A stretch of DNA of 9,882 nt from Polyangiaceae bacterium (GTDB taxonomy: Bacteria > Myxococcota_A > Polyangia > Polyangiales > Polyangiaceae): positions 1 to 9,882 of the forward strand of contig JAICXU010000059.1 in the NCBI GenBank assembly GCA_025934595.1, written 5' to 3'. Made by a program: the position numbers and the translations under genes. The notes beneath the pieces were generated by a model. It did not search any database. It was given only the letters and a program-made list of their open reading frames with translations, and was not told the origin of the DNA. Positions 1-6,961 of the stretch are shown here, one piece after another. The stretch's first letter is position 1, and each line of letters starts with the position of its first letter.

Positions 1-302
1 AGGCCGAGGCCGAGGCCGCCGGAGAGATCCAGGAGGAGTACTCGGGCGACGTGCTCGCTTCGCGCTTCAAGACGCTCGAAAAAACCGCGGGCGCCGAAGA
101 AGATCTCGTCGCGCTCAAGCGAAAGATGGGCATGCTCCCGCCGGAGGAGCCCAAAAAAGAAGAGGCGGCGCCGGCGCGCGTCGAGGCAGTCGTGCCCGGG
201 CAGACGGCAGCCCCGACGAAACAAGAGGAGGACGAGCTCGCCGCCGCCCTCGAAGAGATGGAAGCGGAGCAAGCCTCGCAGCAGAAAAAAGCCGCGCGCT
301 GA
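1..302 (+). CDS. PspA/IM30-like protein, C-terminal fragment
   Basis: The reading frame is open from the left edge (first full codon at 3) and ends at TGA 300-302, so about 99 C-terminal residues are visible and the start lies outside. The fragment is almost wholly helical and charged, beginning with an AEAEAAGEIQEEY stretch. It then has FKTLEKTAGAEEDLVALKRK and MGMLPPEE, which resemble the end of PspA/IM30 (phage shock protein A) proteins, where a short 'F..LE' segment is followed by 'v.deLaaLK.k.G'. Family members coat the inner face of the cytoplasmic membrane and help preserve it under stress. After the family-like core comes a Lys/Glu/Ala/Pro tail of about 50 residues, longer than in classical PspA. 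It could instead be another coiled-coil protein, because the diagnostic N-terminal helices are not in view. A P-type ATPase gene follows 27 bp downstream on the same strand. Confidence 0.55.
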   Translation, partial: AEAEAAGEIQEEYSGDVLASRFKTLEKTAGAEEDLVALKRKMGMLPPEEPKKEEAAPARVEAVVPGQTAAPTKQEEDELAAALEEMEAEQASQQKKAAR

Positions 303-310
303 CCCGCTGA

Positions 311-318
311 GAGGTGAT
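311..318 (+). promoter_or_regulatory. Strong Shine-Dalgarno for the P-type ATPase
   Basis: GAGGTGAT is an uninterrupted 8-base match to the complement of the 16S rRNA 3' end (consensus TAAGGAGGTGAT). It sits 11 bases before the GTG at 330. No ATG lies near the family-like N-terminus, so this site supports the GTG as the real start. Confidence 0.6.
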
Positions 319-329
319 AACCAACTCGC

Positions 330-3098
330 GTGCGACCTGCGCACGCCGAGTCGATCGAGGTCTTGATCGAGCATTTCGGGGCGGACCCCTCGAAGGGTCT
401 CGCTTCGGAAGCGGCTCGCGAACGCCTCGCAAAACACGGTCGAAACGAGCTGCCGCCGGCGCCGCGGCCGAGCGCGATCAAGCGGTTTTTCGCGCAATTC
501 GCGAACCCCATCGTCATTACGCTGCTCGTCGCGGCGGTGATCGCGCTCGTCGACGGCGCGCATCGTCACCACCAGCCGACGCTCGTCCGCTACGGCGATG
601 CGATCGCGATTTTCTTGATCGTGGCGCTGAACGCGGTGCTCGGCTTCTACCAAGAGCAGCGCGCCGAAGCCGCGCTCGACGCGCTCGAAAAAATGCAGAC
701 GCCGAACGCGAAGGTCGTGCGCGACGGCAAAGTGATCGCGCTGCCTGCGGGCGAGATCGTGACCGGCGACATTCTCGAGCTCGAGGCCGGCGACGCGATC
801 GCGGCGGACGCGCGCGTGATTTACGCGGCGAATCTCGCCGTCGAGGAATCGGTGCTCACGGGGGAGTCGGTGCCGGTCGGAAAAGACACGCACGCGACCG
901 TCGCCGAGGACGCAACGATCGGCGATCGCCACAATTCGCTGTTCGTCGGCACGTCGGTCGTGCGCGGAAAAGCGCGCGCGCTGGTCACGGCGACGGCGAC
1001 GAAGACCGAGCTCGGAAAGCTCTCGACGCTCATCCACAGCGTCGGTGAGCGCAAAACACCGCTCGAGGAAAAGCTCGACGTCTTCGGCAAACAAATCTTG
1101 TGGGCGTGCCTCGCGCTCAGCGTCCTCATTTTCACGCGCGGTATGGTGAAGGGCGATCGAAGCTGGCACGAGCTCCTCCTCGAAGCCGTGAGCTTGGCGG
1201 TCGCCGCGATCCCGGAAGGCCTCCCCGCGATCACGACCATCACGCTCGCTCTCGGAATGCAGCGCATGGCGAAGCGCGGAGCGATCGTGCGCAAGCTCGC
1301 TGCCGTCGAAACGCTCGGCGCCGCCACCGTCATTTGCTCGGACAAAACTGGAACGCTCACGCAGAACGAAATGACCGTGCGCGAGATCTACGCCGGGCAC
1401 GTGCATTACGAGGTGTCCGGCGTCGGCTACAGCCCCGCCGGCGAAATCCGCACGAAAAACGGCAAAATCGCACCACATGCCGATGGCCCCGAGGCGCTTC
1501 CGAAGGCCCTCCGGCACTTGCTCGAAATAGGTGCACTCTGCAACAATGCGAGCCTCGAGCAGAACGACGACGACAAGTGGGTCGCGCTCGGCGATCCCAC
1601 CGAAGCGGCGCTCCTCACGCTCGCCGACAAAGGCGGCGTCGAAAAAGAGAAGCTCGAAGGCAATCACAAGCTCCTCAAAGAGTTGCCGTTCGACAGCGAT
1701 CGCAAACGCATGACCGTGCTCACGCTCGATGCGAAAGGACGCGAGGTCGCGCACTCGAAGGGCAGCGTCGACATTCTCTTGCCGCTGTGCGCGACGTTCG
1801 AGCTCGAAGAAGGCGTGAAGCCGCTCGAGGAGACCGACCGCAAACGCATCTTGGAAGACGCGGAAAAGATGAGCGAGAAGTCGCTGCGCGTGCTCGCGGT
1901 GGCGCGGCGCATCGTGAAAGAAACGAAAGGCGGTGAGGAGCCGCACGACGGCGAGCTCGAGGAGAAGCTCACGTTCGTCGGGCTCGTCGGCATGATCGAT
2001 CCGCCGCGTGAAGGCGTGAAAGAGGCGGTGGCGGAGTGCGCCCAAGCCGGCGTGCGCGCCGTCATGATCACGGGCGATCACAAAGTGACCGCCATTGCGA
2101 TCGCGAAAGAGCTCGGGCTCTGGGAGCAATCGGCGCTCGCGCTGACGGGCTCCGAGCTCGACAAGCTTTCGATCGAAGAGCTCGAGCAGAAGGTCGACGA
2201 CGTCCGCGTCTTCGCGCGCGTGACGGCGGAGCAAAAGCTCAACATCGTGAAAGCGTACAAAGCGCGCGGACACGTGGTCGCGATGACGGGCGACGGCGTG
2301 AACGACGCGCCCGCGCTCCGCGAAGCGCACATCGGCGTCGCGATGGGAAAGAACGGCACCGACGTCGCGCGGCAAGCGGCGGACATGGTGATCGCCGACG
2401 ACAACTTCGCGACGATCGTCGAAGCCGTGCGCGAAGGCCGCGCGATTTATCGCAACATCCAAAAGTTCATCTACTTCCTCTTGTCCTCGAACGCGGGCCT
2501 CCTCGTCGCCGTCTTCGTCGGCTCGTTCATGCGCGTGCCGCCGCTCACGCCGCTCATGATTTTGTGGATCAATCTCGTGACGAACGGATTGCCGGCCCTC
2601 GCGCTCGGTGTCGATCCGCCCGATCCCACGCAAATGCACGAGCCGCCGCGCAAGGCGAAAGGCGGGCTTCTCCAAAAACGCGAATACATGGATATCGGCT
2701 TCGTCGGCGTGTGGATGGGCGGGGCTGCGCTGCTCTGCGCGGTGTGGCCGTGGGGAAATATCGGCGCGCCGGGGCTCTACGAGGAGCGCGCGGCAGCGTT
2801 CTCTTTGCTCGCGCTCTCGCCGCTCTTTCACGCGTTCAATTGTCGCTCCGCCACGTTCAGCATGTTTTCGCTGCGTCCGCTGTTGTCGAAGCCGCTCCTC
2901 CTCGGCGTGTCGCTGTCGGCGGCGATTCATCTCGTCGCCGTCCTCGTTCCGACGTTGCGACCGGTATTTCGTACGTTTCACATGGAGCCCTCGGAATGGC
3001 TGATCGTCATCGCCTTGTCGGCGTCGATCATTCCCGCCGTCGAAATCGTGAAAGCCGTCCAGCGCACGGCGAGCGCAGCTCCGCCCGCATTGAGGTAG
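330..3098 (+). CDS. P2-type cation-transporting ATPase (SERCA/PacL-like)
   Basis: This 922-residue inner-membrane pump would use ATP, through a phospho-aspartate intermediate, to move a cation across the membrane. It is full length for the family (about 900) and has every P-type landmark in order. These are an N-terminal cation-ATPase domain (about 5-75), actuator TGES at 177-180, and M4 PEGLP at 295-299. The phosphorylation motif DKTGT is at 338-342 with acceptor D338, and the nucleotide-domain KGS is at 477-479. Hinge motifs are MITGD (579-583) and TGDGVNDAP (653-661). M5-M6 lie at about 713-770 and the C-terminal helices end near 915. The overall pattern, including VETLGAATVICSDKTGT, is that of Ca2+-type P2A pumps. 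The ion is uncertain, however: the positions equal to SERCA E771, D800 and E908 read L724, N752 and A841, while the E309 equivalent (E296) is kept. The start is GTG, backed by a strong Shine-Dalgarno at 311-318. The gene lies 27 bp after a PspA-like gene and 9 bp before a lipoprotein gene, probably one operon. Confidence 0.93.
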   Translation: MRPAHAESIEVLIEHFGADPSKGLASEAARERLAKHGRNELPPAPRPSAIKRFFAQFANPIVITLLVAAVIALVDGAHRHHQPTLVRYGDAIAIFLIVALNAVLGFYQEQRAEAALDALEKMQTPNAKVVRDGKVIALPAGEIVTGDILELEAGDAIAADARVIYAANLAVEESVLTGESVPVGKDTHATVAEDATIGDRHNSLFVGTSVVRGKARALVTATATKTELGKLSTLIHSVGERKTPLEEKLDVFGKQILWACLALSVLIFTRGMVKGDRSWHELLLEAVSLAVAAIPEGLPAITTITLALGMQRMAKRGAIVRKLAAVETLGAATVICSDKTGTLTQNEMTVREIYAGHVHYEVSGVGYSPAGEIRTKNGKIAPHADGPEALPKALRHLLEIGALCNNASLEQNDDDKWVALGDPTEAALLTLADKGGVEKEKLEGNHKLLKELPFDSDRKRMTVLTLDAKGREVAHSKGSVDILLPLCATFELEEGVKPLEETDRKRILEDAEKMSEKSLRVLAVARRIVKETKGGEEPHDGELEEKLTFVGLVGMIDPPREGVKEAVAECAQAGVRAVMITGDHKVTAIAIAKELGLWEQSALALTGSELDKLSIEELEQKVDDVRVFARVTAEQKLNIVKAYKARGHVVAMTGDGVNDAPALREAHIGVAMGKNGTDVARQAADMVIADDNFATIVEAVREGRAIYRNIQKFIYFLLSSNAGLLVAVFVGSFMRVPPLTPLMILWINLVTNGLPALALGVDPPDPTQMHEPPRKAKGGLLQKREYMDIGFVGVWMGGAALLCAVWPWGNIGAPGLYEERAAAFSLLALSPLFHAFNCRSATFSMFSLRPLLSKPLLLGVSLSAAIHLVAVLVPTLRPVFRTFHMEPSEWLIVIALSASIIPAVEIVKAVQRTASAAPPALR
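3092..3096 (+). promoter_or_regulatory. Shine-Dalgarno overlapping the ATPase stop codon
   Basis: GAGGT lies 11 bases before the ATG at 3108. Its last base is the first base of the ATPase TAG stop (3096-3098). The arrangement suggests that translation of the lipoprotein is coupled to that of the ATPase; the coupling is inferred from spacing only. Confidence 0.5.
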
Positions 3099-3107
3099 AT
3101 TCGGCGC

Positions 3108-5135
3108 ATGCGCGCTCATTTTTTTACGCCGCTTCTCGTCGCATGCCTCGGATGCGGAGGCGCGGGCCCGAGCGCGAATTCGAACGCGAAGCACGCGGGA
3201 TCCAAGACCGATGACTCGATCGCGGACGAAGCCGCGAAGAACGGCGGCATCGCGGGTCTCGGCGTCGGAGGCGATGATCCTTCGACGTCGCTCGCCGCCG
3301 CGCTGAACCTCGCGATGATCGATCCGCAGAATCCGGTGAAGCTCGACGGCGTGCCGCAAGAGTGGCCCGCGCGCACCGCCGCTTCGCAGACGATCGCCGG
3401 CGACGCCTCGAATTTGTCGATGACGGCCGGCCTGCAATACGACGACGCGAAGATCTACGTCGCCGGAGAAATTTCCGACGCGAGCTTCAAAGTGGGCGTC
3501 GACCACGCATCACTCGTGCTCGCGATCCCCGGCGCAGGTGGCGCGCTCGTTCCGTACGAAATCGCATTCTACGCGGGAAAACCCGGGGAATCCGCAGGCT
3601 CGGTGAAGTTCGCGGCCGGCCCGCAAAAAGGCCGCGACGTGCCGGGCGCGAAGATCGTCGAGGCGCCTTCGAAAGCCGGCTACTCGTTCGAAGCGTACGT
3701 TCCGTGGGCCACGTTCCCCGAAGCGCGTCTCGTGCGCGTCGGCATGCACGGCGCGATTCGTTACGAGGGCAGCGACAAAAATATCATCGCGACCGGTCCG
3801 GGAGATTTCGCGTCGCCGTCGTCCTTGCCTTCGCTCCTCACCGAGCCCGAGCAATCGCTCGTCGAAGGTCTGCTCCAGCCGCGACATCTTTCGCTCGCCG
3901 CCAAGTTCGAGCTCTACGCCGACATCACCGGCGATCCGATGAAAGAGCAGGTCGCGATCTTCGGCCACTACCTCACCGTGTGCGGTCCCACGTATCGCCA
4001 CGGAAAAGAATTTTTCGTGCGCGATCTCGCCGCCGAGCCTCTCTCGCTCGAAGCGCGCAACGCGACGGGTCGCGACAAAGAAGACATCTTGCTGCGGCGT
4101 CGATTCACGCGTCCGAATGGAGCCGGCACACGCGACTGGTTCGAGATTTGGAGCTTCGCCGGCGACGAGCCCGACACCGCATTCGCGCACGAAATCGAAG
4201 TGGCAGCACCGGGCGGTCGCAAAGTCACCGACGCATTGCACGTCGGCGAAAAAGAAATCGACGTGTCGATCGACGGCGCCGAGAACTGGGATAAGGCGAC
4301 GTACAAGGAGCCGATCGTCGGTGACGCCGAGCCCATCCTCTTGCCGTGGGGACCGGTCAAAGAACAAATCTTCAAGCTGCAGTCGGGAAAATTCGTGAAA
4401 GCGAAAGAGGTTCCGAACCCGAACGCCACGAAGACGATGATCACGCAGCGGGAGGCGATGACACCGACCGACGTACCGACTCCGCCCGTGCATGCATCCG
4501 CGGGGACCAGCGATCTCGGCAAAGAGCTCGTCGCGCTCTACAAAAAAGATCATGGTGTCGCCCCGCCCGCGAAACCGAAAGTCGATCTCGAGGTGTCGGT
4601 CGCCGAAGATTCTCGCCCCGAGCGCGTCCTCCTCTTCGGTCGTGATCTCGTCGTGCTCGGCCCGGGATTTCGCGGAGGCACGTCGTACGCATATTTGACG
4701 CTCTCGCAGTTTGCGTCGGACGCGGACGTGCAGGAGGTGACGGCGCGCGATCTCACGGGAGACGGCGCGGCCGACATTCTGGTGCGCGGCGTGAAGCACG
4801 TGCCGCAATCGTCGGGACCGCCCGCCGACGCGGACTTGCTCTTCGTCTATCAAATCTCGAACAGCGCGATCACCCGTATTTTCTCGATCGAAACCGCGCG
4901 CGAGCTCCAAGGCAAACGCGTGCAAGGGCTCGTACAGTTCATTCCGGCGAAGAGCGGAAAAGGCCTCGACGTGATGGCGTCGGCCGGTAAAGCGACAGGC
5001 TTCACGAAAGACAATTTTCCGTGGGCGGAGCAGAAACCCGGAACGGGATCGCTCGAGCCGCTGCTCCTTCCATGGGGCACGACGAAGAGCGCGCGGTACG
5101 CGTTCGATGGCAAGCAGTACGCGTACGCGCCTTAG
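3108..5135 (+). CDS. Predicted lipoprotein with CBM9-like domain and duplicated C-terminal module
   Basis: The protein has 675 residues and I do not recognise a named family. It starts with a short signal peptide, MRAHFFTPLLVAC, whose lipobox-like LVAC (10-13) makes Cys13 the likely lipidated residue; Cys16 is a second candidate. A low-complexity Ser/Asn/Gly-rich spacer follows to about residue 65. Residues about 76-225 look like a CBM9/DOMON-type beta-sandwich, with an opening LDGVPQEWP (79-87), a central LQYDDAKIYVAGEISD, and the closing GYSFEAYVPWATF (191-203). The rest is two related modules, about 280-416 and 505-658, described as repeats below; each has an FG-GAP-like Asp/Gly 'TGD...DIL' stretch. 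The protein probably sits in the envelope, facing periplasm or surface, and binds a ligand or partner. No catalytic residues are evident. It is 9 bp downstream of the P-type ATPase, suggesting co-transcription, and its stop overlaps that of the convergent kinase gene. Confidence 0.8.
   Translation: MRAHFFTPLLVACLGCGGAGPSANSNAKHAGSKTDDSIADEAAKNGGIAGLGVGGDDPSTSLAAALNLAMIDPQNPVKLDGVPQEWPARTAASQTIAGDASNLSMTAGLQYDDAKIYVAGEISDASFKVGVDHASLVLAIPGAGGALVPYEIAFYAGKPGESAGSVKFAAGPQKGRDVPGAKIVEAPSKAGYSFEAYVPWATFPEARLVRVGMHGAIRYEGSDKNIIATGPGDFASPSSLPSLLTEPEQSLVEGLLQPRHLSLAAKFELYADITGDPMKEQVAIFGHYLTVCGPTYRHGKEFFVRDLAAEPLSLEARNATGRDKEDILLRRRFTRPNGAGTRDWFEIWSFAGDEPDTAFAHEIEVAAPGGRKVTDALHVGEKEIDVSIDGAENWDKATYKEPIVGDAEPILLPWGPVKEQIFKLQSGKFVKAKEVPNPNATKTMITQREAMTPTDVPTPPVHASAGTSDLGKELVALYKKDHGVAPPAKPKVDLEVSVAEDSRPERVLLFGRDLVVLGPGFRGGTSYAYLTLSQFASDADVQEVTARDLTGDGAADILVRGVKHVPQSSGPPADADLLFVYQISNSAITRIFSIETARELQGKRVQGLVQFIPAKSGKGLDVMASAGKATGFTKDNFPWAEQKPGTGSLEPLLLPWGTTKSARYAFDGKQYAYAP
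3945..4355 (+). repeat. Protein-level repeat, copy 1 (residues 280-416 of the lipoprotein)
   Basis: Copy 1 starts with EQVAIFGHYLTVCGP (280-294), continues through ARNATGRDKEDILLR (316-330), and closes with EPILLPWGP (408-416). The same three landmarks occur in the same order in copy 2. The DNA has diverged, so this is an old duplication recognisable in the protein. Confidence 0.75.
4620..5081 (+). repeat. Protein-level repeat, copy 2 (residues 505-658 of the lipoprotein)
   Basis: Copy 2 starts with ERVLLFGRDLVVLGP (505-519), continues through ARDLTGDGAADILVR (546-560), and closes with EPLLLPWGT (650-658). Relative to copy 1 the offset grows from 225 to 230 to 242 residues, so copy 2 carries small insertions. 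Its DLTGDGAADIL is the better match to an FG-GAP/VCBS-type acidic loop, which in that family often binds calcium. Confidence 0.75.
5132..5135. other. Overlapping convergent stop codons
   Basis: The four bases TTAG serve both genes. The plus-strand lipoprotein ends at TAG (5133-5135) and the minus-strand kinase ends at TAA, read from 5134 to 5132. No intergenic space is left for a terminator, and I see no hairpin with a T-run on either side. Confidence 0.9.
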
Positions 5136-6877
5136 TGTTTCAAAAATGGATCGGCGAAGCCGTCGTCGATTCCGCTGCCGTGCGTCGCCGTGGATGTGTG
5201 CGATTTCGTCGTCGCCGATCTGACGTTCGGCACGAGCTTCACGAGACGCTTCGGAGATTTCGAATCGACCACGAGCGTCTGCGAGACGAACCCGCTTCGT
5301 GAAACCGTGATCGTGACGGAGGCGCTCTCGGGAACTTCCAATGCAACCGGGGGCGTTCCGAGATCGGTGCCGTCTTTCGTCACGTGCGCATCGAGAGGAT
5401 CGGTGCCGATCAGCACGAGCTTCGACGGCGCCTCCGCGCTCGTCGCCGCCGAGGCGGGCGGCAGCGACGTGGCCGCGGCACTTGCCACGAACGTGGACGC
5501 GGAAGCGGGCGTGATCGAGACGGGGCTCCGCTCCGTTCGCTTCATGCTGCTCACGACGATCACGGCGAGGATCACGAGCGCCAAGCTGGTCACGCCGACG
5601 GCCACGGGCAGCGGCGAACGCGAACGGTATTTTCGCGTGCTCGACGGCATGCCGGGAACGGGCGTCGGCATCGGCGGGCGTCCGCCGCCGAAATAATCGG
5701 TGGGAACGGCGAACCCGCCGGAGCGCGCCATCATCTCGGCCACCGCTCTCGGAATGCCGCCCGTCTCGAGCGTCGTGAGATCGTCGACGAGCTCGTTCAT
5801 GTTGTCGTAGCGACCGGCCTGTTTCTTCGACAAGCACTTGAGGACGATCGCATCGAGGCCCGGCGGAATGTTCGGCGCAGGCACGAGCGCCAGCATGGGC
5901 ACGGGCGCCTTGTACATGTGTTGCGTCAGGATCCCCATGAAGTTGTCGGCGTCGAACGGCACCTTGCCCGCGCCGAGCTCGTAAAGGATGACGCCGAGCG
6001 CGTAGACGTCGGTGCGCTGATCGACCGACGCGCCCGCGGCTTGCTCCGGCGACATATAATGCGGTGTTCCGAACACGCTGCCCGCACGCGTGATGCGCGC
6101 GGACTCTCCGCTCACCTTCGCGATTCCGAAATCGAGGATCTTCGCGAAGTCGCCGCCTCCGCGCTGGATGACGATCACGTTGTCGGGCTTCAAATCGCGA
6201 TGCACGATGCCAGCGGCGTGGGCAGCGGCGAGACCCTGCGCGATTTGCTTCGCGAGATGCAGGAGGCGCGTGAGCGGCATCGGACGCTCTTTGTGCATCA
6301 ACTGCGTGAGCGATGCGCCATCCAAGAACTCCATGACGAAATACGCCGCGCCGTCCGGCAGCGTGCCGAAGTCCGAGATGTCGACGATGTGCGGATTGCC
6401 GATGCTCGAGGCCGCCTTCGCTTCCTGCAAGAACCTGTCGGTGATTTCTTTGTCGCGCGCGAAATCGCCGCGAAGGACTTTGATCGCGACGCGCTTGTCG
6501 ATGATCTTGTGACGCCCGGCGTAGACGACGCCCATGCCGCCCTCGCCGAGAACGCGATCGACCGTGTAGCGGCCGTCGATGGTCTTGCCGATATACGGAT
6601 CGATCACGGCGGCCCCCGGCGGAGCGCTGCTCGTTTCGACGTCGAACCGCTCCATCGTGCCGAGCGGCGCCGGTCCGATCTCCGTGAGCGTGGTAGGATT
6701 GACGTATTTTCCCGGCTCCGCCTCGATCACCGCGCTTGCCGCGCCCGCAGTTTGCGCCTTGTCGTTGGGCCCGGTGACCTTTCCGGAATCACGCGCGTTT
6801 CGGGGCGCGTCACCTTCGGGCGTCGTGTCCGGTGGTCGCGTCTCGCCGGGCGGGCCCGGTCGTGCGGTGCCACTCAT
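5132..6877 (-). CDS. Membrane-anchored Ser/Thr protein kinase with PEGA-like C-terminus
   Basis: This 581-residue Hanks-type kinase would phosphorylate Ser/Thr on unknown targets at the inner membrane. Residues 1-95 form a Pro/Ala/Gly-rich, probably disordered leader. The kinase domain (about 104-370) is complete: glycine loop LGEGGMGVVY (110-119), VAIK with Lys133, alpha-C Glu152, HRDLKPDN (226-233) with catalytic Asp228, DFG (249-251), and GTPHYMSPE (270-278). It is an RD kinase, so activation-loop phosphorylation is likely, and Ser/Thr residues lie between 257 and 271. A Pro-rich stretch (399-412) leads to one transmembrane helix (about 423-443). A Ser/Ala/Thr-rich linker then leads to a PEGA-like beta domain (about 486-550), with DAHVTKDGTDLGTPP and the SGFVSQTL ending. 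The C-terminal domain would lie in the periplasm and could sense the envelope. The ATG at 6877 has GAGGG six bases upstream. The gene is divergent from the Lol-type permease and convergent with the lipoprotein gene. Confidence 0.95.
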   Translation of the reverse strand: MSGTARPGPPGETRPPDTTPEGDAPRNARDSGKVTGPNDKAQTAGAASAVIEAEPGKYVNPTTLTEIGPAPLGTMERFDVETSSAPPGAAVIDPYIGKTIDGRYTVDRVLGEGGMGVVYAGRHKIIDKRVAIKVLRGDFARDKEITDRFLQEAKAASSIGNPHIVDISDFGTLPDGAAYFVMEFLDGASLTQLMHKERPMPLTRLLHLAKQIAQGLAAAHAAGIVHRDLKPDNVIVIQRGGGDFAKILDFGIAKVSGESARITRAGSVFGTPHYMSPEQAAGASVDQRTDVYALGVILYELGAGKVPFDADNFMGILTQHMYKAPVPMLALVPAPNIPPGLDAIVLKCLSKKQAGRYDNMNELVDDLTTLETGGIPRAVAEMMARSGGFAVPTDYFGGGRPPMPTPVPGMPSSTRKYRSRSPLPVAVGVTSLALVILAVIVVSSMKRTERSPVSITPASASTFVASAAATSLPPASAATSAEAPSKLVLIGTDPLDAHVTKDGTDLGTPPVALEVPESASVTITVSRSGFVSQTLVVDSKSPKRLVKLVPNVRSATTKSHTSTATHGSGIDDGFADPFLKH

Positions 6878-6961
6878 CGCTCGCCCTCACTGCACATCGG
6901 CTCCAGAATACAGAAATTCGTGGGCCGGGGCTTACCTTCGGAGTACTAAGCAGGCAAGCCA
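6878..6961. promoter_or_regulatory. Divergent intergenic region, kinase / Lol-type permease
   Basis: These 84 bp are the only non-coding stretch between divergent genes in the window, so promoters for both should lie here or within the gene starts. On the minus strand a TATTCT (6910 to 6905) is a possible -10 element 27 bases before the kinase ATG, but no good -35 precedes it at 17 bp. On the plus strand I find no convincing sigma-70 or sigma-54 elements. No operator-like inverted repeat is obvious. Confidence 0.4.
6884..6888 (-). promoter_or_regulatory. Shine-Dalgarno of the kinase gene
   Basis: Read on the minus strand, GAGGG lies six bases before the ATG at 6877. It favours this start over the later in-frame Met75, which would still leave the whole kinase domain intact. 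Confidence 0.55.

Noticed and set aside
2..20. Short tandem repeat of GGCCGA at the left edge
   Set aside because: It encodes alternating Ala/Glu in a helical segment of the PspA-like protein, and three units are too few to suggest a functional DNA repeat.
314..1048. A GTG-initiated frame right at the strong Shine-Dalgarno, overlapping the ATPase start
   Set aside because: The translation is Arg/Ala-rich and unlike any protein, while the frame from 330 gives a complete P-type ATPase.
5117..5126. Perfect 10-bp palindrome GTACGCGTAC near the convergent stops, considered as a terminator
   Set aside because: It has no loop, no T-run follows, and it encodes part of the lipoprotein's C-terminus. 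It is probably chance from GC-rich codons.
3510..5837. A 775-codon open frame on the minus strand spanning the lipoprotein gene and the end of the kinase gene
   Set aside because: It is Arg-rich, has no domain-like pattern, and overlaps two convincing genes in other frames. Long antisense frames are expected at this GC content and codon bias.
5384..6949. A 521-codon plus-strand frame opposite the kinase
   Set aside because: Its composition is dominated by Arg, His, Ala and Gly, and it is antisense to a kinase with every catalytic motif. It is a shadow.
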